Below are positions 48,887 to 58,795 of a stretch of 64,000 nucleotides of DNA, piece by piece. Source of the DNA: Burkholderiales bacterium (GTDB taxonomy: Bacteria > Pseudomonadota > Gammaproteobacteria > Burkholderiales > SG8-41); contig JAIETP010000003.1 in NCBI GenBank assembly GCA_019744975.1, positions 124,001 to 188,000 of the forward strand. The letters run 5' to 3'. The notes beneath the pieces are model-generated. The model was not told where the DNA came from and did no database searches. It saw nothing but the letters and a program-made list of their open reading frames with translations. The position numbers and the translations under genes were made by a program. How positions within the stretch are numbered: position 1 is the stretch's first letter; each line of letters opens with the position of its first letter.

Positions 48887-51800
48887 ATGAACTCCCGCTT
48901 CCAAACCAAAACCAAGTCCGCCGCCGGTTTGCACACTACGCATGGCCTGGCACTGGCCGCGCTGCTTTGCGCAGCACCGCTGCCGGCATTTTCTGCATTG
49001 ACGGACATCGCCTCAGTGCCGCTGGCCAGCAGTTCGACCACCGTGGTCAAACCCAACATCCTGTTCACGCTGGACAACTCGGGCAGTATGGCCTGGGGCT
49101 TCTTGCCGGACAACGTGGAGAATCGATACGACACGACCGGTTACAAAAGCCACCTCTGCAACACGGTGTACTACAACCCCGCGATCACCTACGTACCGCC
49201 AAAAAATGCCGACGGCACGGATTTTGCCAACGCCAGCTTCACCGCGGCCCGCTACAACGGTTTTGACTCCGGCTCATCAACCAGAAACCTGAGCAACAAC
49301 TACATCGCTTTTGACGACACCACCAGCCGCGGCAACGGCAACGACACGGCGCAACCCGCTTACTATTACGTCTGGAACGGCGGCAGTGCGCCCAGCAACG
49401 GCAGCACCAGCAACACCACGGGCTGCTGGCCTTCCTCCGGCGGCACCTCCTCGCCTTTTACCCACACCACCGGCAACTGGACCAAAAGGCAGGTAAGCGC
49501 CACATCGGGCCCGGGCAGCACGGATGAACGGCAGAACTTTGCCAACTGGTACAGTTATTACCGCACCCGGCTGATGCTGATGAAATCGGCAGCCGGGCGC
49601 GCCTTTGTCGGCATAGGCGCGGGATATCGCGTCGGCTTCATCACCATCAACCCCGGCGACCCGGTGCTTGCCAGCCGCTACCTGGCGATCGGCGATTTCA
49701 CCACCACCCAGAAAAGCGACTGGTTCACCAAACTGTATGCGCAGGGCACCAGCGGCTCCACGCCGTTGCGCGAAGCCCTGTCGCGCGCCGGGCGGCATTT
49801 TGCCGGCATCCAGACCGGCATCAACAACGGCATGACCGGCGACCCGATGCAGTATTCCTGCCAGCAGAATTTCTCGATCCTGACCACGGATGGTTACTGG
49901 AACGGCAATGCCGGTAACAAGCTTGACGGCACGTCGATCGGCAACCACGACAGCGACATCAGCACCAATCCGCGGCCGATGTTTGACGGCTCCACCACCA
50001 TAACCAGCACCCAGGTGGTCTCAACAAACCAGTTTTATTCGACGTCCGGCTGCTCCAGCGGCCGGTCAAGAATCCGCGAAACCACGACCACGACGACCAC
50101 GCCGATCTCGCCGCCGGGGTCTGCGTCGACCTCTTCCAGCACCAGCAACATCACCAGCTGCTCGAAGAGCCCCGGATCCCTGCAAAGCCCGAATCCGCAA
50201 TCGACCTCGACCACGGTGACCTCGACCAGTGGCGGCTCCACCGGATCGTTGGCTGACGTGGCCGCCTACTACTACCTGACCGACCTGCGTCCCGCCGGCT
50301 CCATCGGCGCGCTGGGCACCGACGTCGGCACCGACAACAACGTGCCGTCGAGCGGTACCGGTCCCGAGGATGACAAGGCGAAACACCAGCACATGACCAC
50401 CTTCACCATGGGTCTGGGTCTTGCCGGAACACTGAACTACGTGCCCAACTACAAAACCGGCGCCGGCGACTTCGCCGCCCTGCGGCTGGGCACCCTCAAC
50501 TGGCCGACACCGACCAACGATGATCCGACCGCACTGGATGACCTGTGGCATGCCGCGGTCAACGGCCGCGGCCAGTTCTTCAGCGCCGCCAACCCGGATT
50601 CGGTGGTCGAAAGCCTGACCTCCGCGCTGGCCGGCGTCAATGCCCGCGTCGCATCCGCCGCTGCAGCGGCAACCAGTAATCTGGAACCGGTGGCCGGCGA
50701 CAACTTTGCCTACACCGCCAGCTACAAGACGCTGGAATGGATCGGCGAACTGGAAGCCAAGGAAATCAACCTGACCACCGGTAACGTCGGCACCACACCG
50801 GTGTGGTCCGCCCGCGCCAAACTCGACGCCAAGACCGGCGCCGCCTGCGACAATCGTTCGATCAAACTGTTCCGCGCCGGCGCCACCAACAACGTGGTCA
50901 ACTTCACTTGGAACACCCAGGCCTGCGATGGCGCAAAAAATCCGACCGGTGCCGCAAGCACCGGGCTCGATGCCGCCGAGCAGGCTTACTTCGGTTCCAC
51001 CCAGGTCGCCGATCTGAGCCAGTATCCCGACATGACCAACGGCATCCTGCCGGTGCTCTCGGTCGATCAACGCACCCTGGCTGCTGGCGCAAACATGGTC
51101 AACTTCCTGCGCGGTCAACGCGGGCGGGAGGCTTTTGATCCCAACACCCAGCAGCTGTACCGCACACGCACCGCCGTGCTGGGCGACATTGTCAACGCCC
51201 AACCGGTGTTCGCAAAGGCGCCTTTCGCCGATTACCAGGACACCGGTTACGCCGCCTTCAAGTCGGCGAACGCCAGCCGCACCCCGATGGTGTATGTCGC
51301 GGCCAATGACGGCATGCTGCACGCCTTCTATGCCGGCACCAACACCACCGATCCGCTGGGCGGCGAAGAACGCTGGGCCTTCATCCCGACGATGGTGCTG
51401 CCCAACCTGTACAAGCTGGCCGACAACAACTACGGCACGCTGCACCGTTATTCGGTGGACGGCACGCCGACCATCGCCGACGTCTATGACTCGGTCAATA
51501 CGGTATGGAAAACCATCCTCGTCGGCGGCCTCAATGCCGGCGGCAAAGGTTACTACGCACTGGACGTCACCGACCCGTCCACCCCCAAGGGTCTGTGGGA
51601 ATTCAAACACACTGCGACCTGCGCGGGAACCCCTGCAGGCCAGACCTCGGACTGCCACCTGGGCTACAGCTTCGGCAATCCGCAGATCGGCAAACTGGCC
51701 GATGGCCGCTGGGTGGTATTCGTGACTTCGGGTTACAACAACGTCAACACCCCGGCGGTCACCGGCGACGGCATCGGTTATCTCTACGTGCTGGATGCGC

Positions 51801-52633
51801 TGACCGGTCAGATCATCTACAAGATCTCCACCGCCACCGGCAGCGCCGCCACCCCGAGCGGACTGGGCAAAATCAACACCTTCGTGCTCGACACCACGCT
51901 GAATAACACGGTGCAGCATCTGTATGGCGTGGACCTGCTCGGCAATGTCTGGCGCTTTGCGGTCAACGGCTCACAGACGGCGACCCGCCTGACCACGGTG
52001 GTCGATGCATCTAACAACCCGCAGCCGATCACCACCAAGCCGGAACTGGCCGAATTCGGCAGCCCGCCGATTGCCCACGTGTTTGTCGCCACCGGTAAAT
52101 ACATCGGCGCCAGTGACCTGTCATCAACCCAGAGACAGACCGTCTGGGCCATCAAGGACACCGGTACCTATCCGGTCGCCACGCCGCGCTCGACACTGAG
52201 CCAGCTGACCATCACCAATGCCGGCACTGGCCTCAGCCGCAGCATTGCCTGCGTCACCAACTGCACCACCAACGGCGGCTGGTTTGCCGATCTGCCGGAC
52301 ACCGGCGAACGGGTCAACGTCGACATGAAACTGCAACTGGGTACCCTGGTGGTCGCCAGCAACGTGCCGCAAAACAACGCCTGCAACATCGGCGGCTACA
52401 GCTGGCTGAATTTCTTTGATGCCCGCAACGGCCTGCAGGTCGCCGGATCAGCGAACTTCGGCAACAAACTGTCGGACTCGCTGGCGGTGGGTATCAACGT
52501 GGTGCGGCTGCCGGACGGCAGGACGGTGGTGATCGCCACCACCTCCGACGCCTCGCAGCAGACGGCTGAAGCGCCGATTCCCGCGGGTGACCCGCAGGGC
52601 CGGCGCACCAGCTGGCGCGAGCTGGTCCAGTAA
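48887..52633 (+). CDS. pilY1: Type IV pilus tip adhesin PilY1
   Basis: A 1248-residue exported protein. The signal peptide (LALAALLCAAPLPAFS) is followed by a vWA domain with the MIDAS motif FTLDNSGSMAWG. A Ser/Thr/Pro-rich insert lies at about residues 365-450 (runs of Thr and Ser, four Cys). The C-terminal half is a beta-propeller: VYVAANDGMLHAFYAG, WAFIPTMVLPNLYKLAD, YFALD-type YYALDVTDPSTPKG, and GYNNVNTPAVTGDGIGYLYVLD. An Asp/Asn-rich loop that might bind Ca2+ is GTDVGTDNNVPSSG. PilY1 caps the pilus and links calcium and adhesion to retraction. It closes the pilin operon. Confidence 0.92.
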   Translation: MNSRFQTKTKSAAGLHTTHGLALAALLCAAPLPAFSALTDIASVPLASSSTTVVKPNILFTLDNSGSMAWGFLPDNVENRYDTTGYKSHLCNTVYYNPAITYVPPKNADGTDFANASFTAARYNGFDSGSSTRNLSNNYIAFDDTTSRGNGNDTAQPAYYYVWNGGSAPSNGSTSNTTGCWPSSGGTSSPFTHTTGNWTKRQVSATSGPGSTDERQNFANWYSYYRTRLMLMKSAAGRAFVGIGAGYRVGFITINPGDPVLASRYLAIGDFTTTQKSDWFTKLYAQGTSGSTPLREALSRAGRHFAGIQTGINNGMTGDPMQYSCQQNFSILTTDGYWNGNAGNKLDGTSIGNHDSDISTNPRPMFDGSTTITSTQVVSTNQFYSTSGCSSGRSRIRETTTTTTTPISPPGSASTSSSTSNITSCSKSPGSLQSPNPQSTSTTVTSTSGGSTGSLADVAAYYYLTDLRPAGSIGALGTDVGTDNNVPSSGTGPEDDKAKHQHMTTFTMGLGLAGTLNYVPNYKTGAGDFAALRLGTLNWPTPTNDDPTALDDLWHAAVNGRGQFFSAANPDSVVESLTSALAGVNARVASAAAAATSNLEPVAGDNFAYTASYKTLEWIGELEAKEINLTTGNVGTTPVWSARAKLDAKTGAACDNRSIKLFRAGATNNVVNFTWNTQACDGAKNPTGAASTGLDAAEQAYFGSTQVADLSQYPDMTNGILPVLSVDQRTLAAGANMVNFLRGQRGREAFDPNTQQLYRTRTAVLGDIVNAQPVFAKAPFADYQDTGYAAFKSANASRTPMVYVAANDGMLHAFYAGTNTTDPLGGEERWAFIPTMVLPNLYKLADNNYGTLHRYSVDGTPTIADVYDSVNTVWKTILVGGLNAGGKGYYALDVTDPSTPKGLWEFKHTATCAGTPAGQTSDCHLGYSFGNPQIGKLADGRWVVFVTSGYNNVNTPAVTGDGIGYLYVLDALTGQIIYKISTATGSAATPSGLGKINTFVLDTTLNNTVQHLYGVDLLGNVWRFAVNGSQTATRLTTVVDASNNPQPITTKPELAEFGSPPIAHVFVATGKYIGASDLSSTQRQTVWAIKDTGTYPVATPRSTLSQLTITNAGTGLSRSIACVTNCTTNGGWFADLPDTGERVNVDMKLQLGTLVVASNVPQNNACNIGGYSWLNFFDARNGLQVAGSANFGNKLSDSLAVGINVVRLPDGRTVVIATTSDASQQTAEAPIPAGDPQGRRTSWRELVQ

Positions 52634-52658
52634 CTGGTTCGCGGGACCGCAGAGAATC

Positions 52659-53300
52659 ATGATGCGGGAATTGTTCCAGGACGCCGGCGCGCGGCGCTTT
52701 TGGGTCGCCGCCGGCCTGTCGCTTGCGCTGCACGCCGCAATCGTGGTTTCAGTGCAGCGGCAACCCGGCGGCGAACCGCCGCTGCAAGGGGCGCAGGCAA
52801 CGGCGCCGCTGATGGCGCGGCTGGCCACTGCAGTTTCCGATGCAGTGCTGCCGTCCGCGGAGTCGATGTCACCGGCTCCCGAAACCGCTGAATCGGCGCG
52901 ACCGGCGGCAGCCACCTCCCTGCCGGCAAACAACAGTGCGCCTGCGGGTGACGGTTTGGTGCATTATTATTTCAAGACATCGGAACTCGACCGGCGGCCG
53001 TTCCCGCTGACCCGGATTGAGGTGCCGACACCCGAATCAGCCGAAGCACTGTCCGGCAGCGTGATGATCCGGCTGCGCATCAGTGAACGCGGGCGTATTG
53101 AAGACGCAAAAATCGTGATGGGTACGGGAATCGCTGAATTTGAAGCCGCAGCGCTGCGCGAATTCTCGCAGGCGCAGTTTCATCCGGGATATCGCGCCAA
53201 CCTTCCGGTACGCAGTGAAATGCTGATCGAGGTCACGCTGAAGCCGCCGGTCACTGACGGCAAAAACCGCGCCGCTCCGGTACTGCCTCCGCGCAGTTAA
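52659..53300 (+). CDS. TonB-family C-terminal domain protein
   Basis: A 213-residue single-pass protein. Its helix [22 protein letters not shown] holds the SxxxH motif of TonB-type energy transducers. An Ala/Pro/Ser linker follows, then a TonB-C-like domain: [39 protein letters not shown] and [10 protein letters not shown]. The usual YP start of the domain is replaced by [18 protein letters not shown]. No exbB or exbD is near. Two adjacent ATGs (52659, 52662) are possible. It follows pilY1 by 25 bp and its stop overlaps the ispH stop by 4 nt in a convergent arrangement. A role with pili is unproven. Confidence 0.8.
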   Translation: MMRELFQDAGARRFWVAAGLSLALHAAIVVSVQRQPGGEPPLQGAQATAPLMARLATAVSDAVLPSAESMSPAPETAESARPAAATSLPANNSAPAGDGLVHYYFKTSELDRRPFPLTRIEVPTPESAEALSGSVMIRLRISERGRIEDAKIVMGTGIAEFEAAALREFSQAQFHPGYRANLPVRSEMLIEVTLKPPVTDGKNRAAPVLPPRS

Positions 53301-54226
53301 GGTGTCTGGTTCAAGCCCTTGGGCAGGGGAAAAGTCACCCGCTCGGCGATGCCGTCGAGGCTGCTGACGGCATCCGCGCCCAATCCGCGCAAACGCTCCA
53401 CCACTGCCTGCACCAGCACTTCCGGTGCGGAAGCACCAGCGGTGATACCAACGCAGGATTTGCCGGCGACCCACTCCGGCCGCAGTTCACTGGCGTTGTC
53501 GACCATGTAGGCCGGCACACCCTGCTGTTCGGCCACTTCGCGCAGGCGATTCGAGTTGGAACTGTTCGGTGAACCGACCACGATCACGATGTCGCAGCGC
53601 TGCGCCAGGGTCTTGATTGCATCCTGGCGGTTCTGCGTCGCATAACAGATGTCGTCTTTTTTCGGGCCGATGATTTTCGGAAAACGGCGGCGGATCGCGT
53701 CTATGGTGCGGGCCGCGTCATCCATCGACAACGTGGTCTGCGTGACATAGGCCAGGTTGCTCTCGTCCTGCACACGCAGGCCGGCGACGTCATCCGGGCC
53801 TTCCACCAGATGCATGCCGCCGGCGCTCTGGCCCATCGTGCCCTCGACTTCCGGATGCCCGCGATGGCCGATCATGATGATCTCGCGGCCCTGCTCGCGC
53901 ATTTTCGCGACTTCGACATGCACCTTGGTCACCAGCGGACAGGTCGCATCAAACACCTTCAGCCCGCGCGCCTCGGCTTCGCGGCGCACCCCTTGCGACA
54001 CGCCGTGCGCGCTGAAAATCACCGTGCTGCCGGATGGCACCTCGGCCAGCTCCTCGACAAACACCGCGCCCTTCCTGCGCAGATCATCGACCACGAATTT
54101 GTTGTGTACGACTTCATGGCGCACATAGATCGGCGCGCCGTGCAGCACCAGTGCGCGTTCGACGATTTCGATGGCGCGGTCGACACCGGCACAGAAACCG
54201 CGGGGATTGGCGAGTATTACTTGCAT
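53297..54226 (-). CDS. ispH: 4-hydroxy-3-methylbut-2-enyl diphosphate reductase
   Basis: A 309-residue iron-sulfur enzyme, the last step of the MEP isoprenoid pathway. The three cluster Cys are in [13 protein letters not shown] (C12), [14 protein letters not shown] and [13 protein letters not shown]. Other signatures are [34 protein letters not shown] and [11 protein letters not shown]. Length matches E. coli IspH (316). It lies downstream of lspA, the usual order in betaproteobacteria (ileS-lspA-ispH), with 71 bp between them that hold AT-rich repeat copy 6. Confidence 0.95.
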   Translation of the reverse strand: MQVILANPRGFCAGVDRAIEIVERALVLHGAPIYVRHEVVHNKFVVDDLRRKGAVFVEELAEVPSGSTVIFSAHGVSQGVRREAEARGLKVFDATCPLVTKVHVEVAKMREQGREIIMIGHRGHPEVEGTMGQSAGGMHLVEGPDDVAGLRVQDESNLAYVTQTTLSMDDAARTIDAIRRRFPKIIGPKKDDICYATQNRQDAIKTLAQRCDIVIVVGSPNSSNSNRLREVAEQQGVPAYMVDNASELRPEWVAGKSCVGITAGASAPEVLVQAVVERLRGLGADAVSSLDGIAERVTFPLPKGLNQTP

Positions 54227-54271
54227 GGCAGCGATTATATCCTGCGGTGTGCTGGCGATATGAGAGGAGTC

Positions 54272-54302
54272 ATTAATTTATTAATTAAATCAAATACTTA
54301 TG
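54272..54302 (-). repeat. AT-rich dispersed repeat, copy 6
   Basis: On the minus strand the element starts CATAAGTATTTGATTTAATT, core 54284-54300, one mismatch to copy 3, then AATAAATTAATGA. The TAA in it is the lspA stop codon. It lies between lspA and ispH. Confidence 0.8.
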
Positions 54303-54771
54303 GGTTTTTCTCGGACGGCGCCGGAGTACGCAGCCCATCCCAGATCAGTAATGCGGCACCACAGGTGATCGCGGAATCAGCGACGTTGAATGCCGGCCAG
54401 TGCCAGCCAAAGGCGTGGAAATCCAGAAAATCCACCACGGCGCCGATGCTCAGACGATCAATCACATTGCCGATCGCACCACCCAGTACCAGGCTCAAGG
54501 CCAGGCAAAACAGTGATTGCTGCGGATAACGGCGCAGCAGATAAACAATCCAGATCGAAGCGACGATGGCGATGCCGGTAAACAATTCACGCTGCCAGCC
54601 GCCCGCGCCGGCGAGAAAACTGAAGGCTGCGCCGCGGTTGTAGACCAGCAGCAGATTAAAAAACGACGTCACCTCCACCGGTGGCTGGCCGGCCAGCATC
54701 GCCACCGCGGCATATTTGCTGGCCTGGTCGAGAATCACCACCACACTTGCAATCATCAGCCAGCGCAACAT
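54298..54771 (-). CDS. lspA: Lipoprotein signal peptidase (signal peptidase II)
   Basis: A 157-residue inner-membrane aspartyl protease with four hydrophobic helices. It cleaves prolipoproteins. Signatures are VVILDQASKY, LLVYNRGAAFSFLA, and the two catalytic Asp in GGAIGNVIDRLSIGAVVDFLDFH. Start overlaps the ileS stop by one base (TGATG), so translation is coupled. Its own stop lies within AT-rich repeat copy 6. Confidence 0.95.
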   Translation of the reverse strand: MLRWLMIASVVVILDQASKYAAVAMLAGQPPVEVTSFFNLLLVYNRGAAFSFLAGAGGWQRELFTGIAIVASIWIVYLLRRYPQQSLFCLALSLVLGGAIGNVIDRLSIGAVVDFLDFHAFGWHWPAFNVADSAITCGAALLIWDGLRTPAPSEKNP

Positions 54772-57578
54772 CAGGCGTAACTCCTTGGTTCACCGGTACC
54801 ATACAGGTTGGCAGTGCAGCGACCACACAGATCAGGGTGCTGTGTGTCATGGCCGACATCAGCGCGGTAATGCCAGCAGCGTTCGCATTTGCTGTGGGCG
54901 CTGGGATTGACCTGGATGGATACGGGCGAGCCTTGCTGTTCCAGCACTTTCACACTCGACGTGATGAACACAAAGCGCAGATCATCATGCAATCGGGTCA
55001 GCGACTCGTATGTCTTGTCCGATGCCTTGATCTCAAGCTCGGCCTGCAGGGATGAGCCAACCGCGCCCTGAGCACGCAACTCTTCGATTTTCTTGTTGGC
55101 CAGTTCCCGCACTTGCCGGATATTGCCCCATGCGTCGCACACGCCGGAATCGAGTGGCGACCCGGGTAATACATGCCACTCTTCCTCGAAAATACTGCCT
55201 TCGGTGCCGCCCTTGATGACCTGCCACGCCTCCTCGGCGGTAAAACTCAACACCGGAGACATCATTTTCAGCAGCGCATGCGTGATATGCCACAGCGCGT
55301 TTTGCGCAGCCCTGCGTGGCCGTGAATCCGCACCGGCGGTGTACAGGCGATCCTTCAGGATGTCGAGATAGAAGGCCCCGAGATCTTCCGAGCAAAGCGC
55401 CGTCAGCTCCTGGATGACCGTATGAAACTCGTAACGATCGTAAGCTGCCTGCACTTTTTTCTGGCGCTCACGGACAAGCTCAAGGGCATAACGGTCGATT
55501 TCCAGCCATTGCTCCACCGGCAGCGCATGTTTCGCCGGATCAAAATCGGCAATGTTCGCCAGCAGGAAACGCAGCGTATTGCGGATGCGGCGATAGGATT
55601 CGACCACGCGTTTGAGAATCTCCTTCGAGATCGACAGCTCACCGGAATAATCCGTACTCGCCACCCACAACCGCAGGATGTCGGCGCCGAGCTCGTCCAT
55701 GACCTTCTGCGGCACGATGACATTGCCCCTGGACTTGCTCATTTTTTTGCCTTCGCCGTCGACGACGAAGCCGTGGGTCAGCAGCGCCTTGTACGGCGCG
55801 CGGCCGTCCATCATGCTCGCGGTCAGCAGCGAGGAATGGAACCAGCCGCGATGCTGGTCGGAACCTTCCAGATACAAGTCCGCGGGAAACACACTTTGTT
55901 CTTTATGCGAACCGCGCAGCACGGTGTAGTGCGTGGTGCCGGAGTCGAACCATACGTCCAGCGTGTCCTTGATCTTTTCGTAGTGCGCCGCATCCGCACC
56001 CAGCATGGCTGCGGCATCGACGGATTGCCAGGCTTCGATGCCCTCTTTTTCCACGCGCTGCGCCACCTGCTCCAGCAGTTCCGGCGTACGCGGATGCAAA
56101 GCACCGGTTTCCTTATGCACAAAAAACGGCATCGGTACGCCCCACTGCCGCTGCCGCGACAGCGTCCAGTCCGGCCGGTTGGCGATCATGCCGTGCAGCC
56201 GCGCCTTGCCCCAGTCCGGGAAGAACTGTGTCGCCTCGATCGCTCGCAGTGCAGTGGCACGGAGCGTTTCTTTCGGTTTGACGCCGTTATAACCCGGCAC
56301 ATCTTCCATGCCGGCAAACCACTGCGTGGTCGCGCGCAGGATGATCGGCGTCTTATGCCGCCAGCAGTGCATATAGCTGTGCAGATCGGATTTATGCGCA
56401 AACAAGACACCCTTCTCTTCGAGATGCGCGACGATCAGCGGATTGGCTTTCCAGATCATCTGCCCGCCGAACAGCGGCAGCGACTCGGCGTATTTTCCGT
56501 TGCCCAGCACCGGGGTCAGGATTTCATCATCCTTCAACCCGTACTTGCGGCAGGTCTGGAAGTCCTCCACGCCATAAGCCGGCGCTGCATGGACCATGCC
56601 GGTGCCGGTGTCGAGTGTTACATACTCGCCGAGATAGACCGGGGACAGGCGATCATAGAACGGATGTTTGAAATTGATCCGCTCCAGCGCAGCACCTTTG
56701 CACGAAGCCAGCGTTTTTCCGGTCAGGCCGTGGCGCGTGAGGCAGGCTTCCTGCAGATCGGCCGCGAGGATCAGCAAACCTTTTTCGGTATCAACCAGGT
56801 TGTAGATGAATTCCGGATGCGCATTCAGCGCCTGGTTCGCCGGCAGCGTCCACGGTGTCGTGGTCCAGATCACCGCAAAGCCCGGTTTGTCCGGCAAAAC
56901 TTTCAGACCAAAGGCTTTAGCCACCTTGTCCGGCTCGGCAAACGGAAATGCGACATCCACCGCCGGATCCTTGCGATCCTCGTATTCGACTTCCGCCTCG
57001 GCCAGTGCCGAACCGCAGTCAAAACACCAGTTCACAGGTTTCAGGCCGCGATAGACATAACCCTTTTGCAGCAACATGCCCAACGCACGAATCTCGTCGG
57101 CTTCATTGCGGAAAGCCATGGTCAGATAAGGATTGTCCCATTCACCCAATACACCCAGGCGCTGAAAATCCTTTTTCTGACGCTCGACCTGTTCAGTGGC
57201 ATAAGCACGGCACAGCTTCTGCGTTTCCGCGATTGGCAGATTTTTGCCATGCAGCTTTTCGATCTGCACTTCGATCGGCATGCCGTGGCAATCCCATCCC
57301 GGCACATACGGCGCATCAAAACCCGACAGCGATTTCGATTTGACGATGATGTCCTTCAGGATCTTGTTGACGGCATGGCCGATGTGGATGTCGCCGTTGG
57401 CGTACGGCGGGCCGTCGTGCAGCACAAACCGCGGACGATTTTTACTTGCTAAACGGATGCGCTGGTAGAACTTGCGCTCCTGCCATTGATCGAGCATTTT
57501 TGGCTCGCGCTTGGCCAGATCGCCGCGCATCGGGAACAGCGTATCCGGAAGATTCAGTGTACTTTTGTAATCAGCCAT
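54771..57578 (-). CDS. ileS: Isoleucyl-tRNA synthetase
   Basis: A 935-residue class I synthetase. HIGH is at residues 65-68 in [17 protein letters not shown]. The editing domain has [18 protein letters not shown], and KMSKS is in [14 protein letters not shown]. The C-terminal zinc finger has CERCWHYR and [10 protein letters not shown]. Length and zinc finger match the bacterial IleS1 type (E. coli 938). It heads the ileS-lspA unit; ribF lies 203 bp upstream on the same strand across a palindrome-rich spacer. Confidence 0.97.
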   Translation of the reverse strand: MADYKSTLNLPDTLFPMRGDLAKREPKMLDQWQERKFYQRIRLASKNRPRFVLHDGPPYANGDIHIGHAVNKILKDIIVKSKSLSGFDAPYVPGWDCHGMPIEVQIEKLHGKNLPIAETQKLCRAYATEQVERQKKDFQRLGVLGEWDNPYLTMAFRNEADEIRALGMLLQKGYVYRGLKPVNWCFDCGSALAEAEVEYEDRKDPAVDVAFPFAEPDKVAKAFGLKVLPDKPGFAVIWTTTPWTLPANQALNAHPEFIYNLVDTEKGLLILAADLQEACLTRHGLTGKTLASCKGAALERINFKHPFYDRLSPVYLGEYVTLDTGTGMVHAAPAYGVEDFQTCRKYGLKDDEILTPVLGNGKYAESLPLFGGQMIWKANPLIVAHLEEKGVLFAHKSDLHSYMHCWRHKTPIILRATTQWFAGMEDVPGYNGVKPKETLRATALRAIEATQFFPDWGKARLHGMIANRPDWTLSRQRQWGVPMPFFVHKETGALHPRTPELLEQVAQRVEKEGIEAWQSVDAAAMLGADAAHYEKIKDTLDVWFDSGTTHYTVLRGSHKEQSVFPADLYLEGSDQHRGWFHSSLLTASMMDGRAPYKALLTHGFVVDGEGKKMSKSRGNVIVPQKVMDELGADILRLWVASTDYSGELSISKEILKRVVESYRRIRNTLRFLLANIADFDPAKHALPVEQWLEIDRYALELVRERQKKVQAAYDRYEFHTVIQELTALCSEDLGAFYLDILKDRLYTAGADSRPRRAAQNALWHITHALLKMMSPVLSFTAEEAWQVIKGGTEGSIFEEEWHVLPGSPLDSGVCDAWGNIRQVRELANKKIEELRAQGAVGSSLQAELEIKASDKTYESLTRLHDDLRFVFITSSVKVLEQQGSPVSIQVNPSAHSKCERCWHYRADVGHDTQHPDLCGRCTANLYGTGEPRSYA

Positions 57579-57595
57579 GTTTCGATTCGATGTTT

Positions 57596-57750
57596 CGGTC
57601 CATGGTTAAAAACCATGGGCCGCTGATGTCTCCCCTCTCGATCCCTCATCCCCGACCCTTCTCCCGGTGGGAGAAGGGAGGCAAATGCCTCCTCTCTCCC
57701 TCCGGGAGAGAGGCCGGGAGTGAGGGCTGGAGGGCCGGGGGTGAGGGAGA
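57596..57750. repeat. REP-like palindrome cluster between ribF and ileS
   Basis: First, CCATGGTT and AACCATGG form a small stem near 57600-57618. Then CCCTTCTCCC/GGGAGAAGGG (57656-57678), GGAGGCA/TGCCTCC (57677-57692) and CCTCTCTCCC/GGGAGAGAGG (57691-57713) follow in tandem. They are enclosed by CCCTCATCCCCGACC and GGCCGGGGGTGAGGG. I recall similar CCCTCACCCC-type palindromes between genes in many proteobacteria. The rest of this 203-bp gap holds nothing else clear. Confidence 0.75.
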
Positions 57751-57781
57751 AATCCAGACCCTCTAATTGCATATCCGATCA

Positions 57782-58726
57782 TCAAGCCGCCGGTGCCACG
57801 CGGCGCGCAAAAAAATCCCGCGCGTCCGCCACGTCGCGCGCGATCTGCTGCTTCAGCGTTTCAAGATCCACGTATTTCGCTTCGTCGCGGAATTTATGCA
57901 GGAAATCCACGCTCACCGATTCACCGTAAATTTCTTCTTTAAAATCAAATAGATATACCTCAAGCACGGGGGCGGCGCCCTGCGCCTTGACCGTCGGCCG
58001 CACCCCCAGACTGGCCACACCCTGCACCGACGCACCATCACCGCGGCGAAACTCGACCGCAAATATCCCGGTCAGCGGCGGCCGATTATGTTTCATCCGC
58101 ACATTCGCCGTCGGAAAACCGAGCTTGCGGCCCAACTGGTCGCCGCGCACCACACGGCCGCTGATGCGGTACGGCTGGCCCAGCAGACGCCCCGCCTTCA
58201 CCATGTCGCCGGCAGCCAATGCATCGCGCACCGCCGTGCTCGACACCCGCTCGCCATCGAGTTCGACTGTCGCCATCGCCTCCACCGCATAACCGTGACG
58301 GGCCGCATTGGCCTTCAGCATGTTCAGGTCACCGGCACGCCGCGCGCCAAAACGGAAATCGTCCCCCACCTGCAGCCAGCGCACGCCAAGGCCGCGCACC
58401 AGAATGCGTTCGATGAAGTCCTGCGCCGTCACCTGTGCCAGCGCAAAATTGAAACGCAGCACATGCGTACGCTCGACGCCGTGCTGCGCCAGCAGTTCCA
58501 GTTTTTCACGCAGGCTGGTCAGCCGCACCGGCGCCTTGTCCGGCGCGAAAAATTCGCGCGGATGCGGCTCGAAGGTCATCACGCAGGCCGGCAGACCGCG
58601 GGCCGCGGCTGCAGCGCGCAGTTTGGCCAGCATCGCCTGATGACCGAGGTGAACCCCGTCGAAATTACCGATGGTCAGCGCGATGGGGTGGGTGGCAGCA
58701 CTTGGAATGCTGCGCAGGATTTGCAT
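57782..58726 (-). CDS. ribF: Bifunctional riboflavin kinase/FAD synthetase
   Basis: A 314-residue enzyme making FMN and FAD. The N-terminal nucleotidyltransferase domain has IGNFDGVHLGHQAML and VMTFEPHPREFF. VSSTAVRDALAAGD follows. The kinase domain has GRKLGFPTANVRM with the PTAN motif, GVASLGVRPTV and EVYLFDFKEEIYG. Length matches E. coli RibF (313). It lies upstream of ileS, as is usual in proteobacteria. Confidence 0.96.
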   Translation of the reverse strand: MQILRSIPSAATHPIALTIGNFDGVHLGHQAMLAKLRAAAAARGLPACVMTFEPHPREFFAPDKAPVRLTSLREKLELLAQHGVERTHVLRFNFALAQVTAQDFIERILVRGLGVRWLQVGDDFRFGARRAGDLNMLKANAARHGYAVEAMATVELDGERVSSTAVRDALAAGDMVKAGRLLGQPYRISGRVVRGDQLGRKLGFPTANVRMKHNRPPLTGIFAVEFRRGDGASVQGVASLGVRPTVKAQGAAPVLEVYLFDFKEEIYGESVSVDFLHKFRDEAKYVDLETLKQQIARDVADARDFFARRVAPAA

Positions 58727-58795
58727 GAGACCGGCCTTGTATCCTGAAAAATCACGCTAAAAGGTTGAATTTTAGCGTGATTCCAGAGGGCGGGG

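Noticed and set aside
50066..51919. 617-codon frame antisense to pilY1
   Set aside because: Shadow of a real gene; low-complexity Gly/Val/Arg sequence.
55422..57452. 676-codon open frame antisense to ileS
   Set aside because: It is a GC-rich shadow of ileS with no family similarity or start signal.
57930..57956. Possible seventh copy of the AT-rich motif (AAAATCAAATAG) in ribF
   Set aside because: It encodes YLFDFK, a conserved RibF motif, and matches the core only in part.
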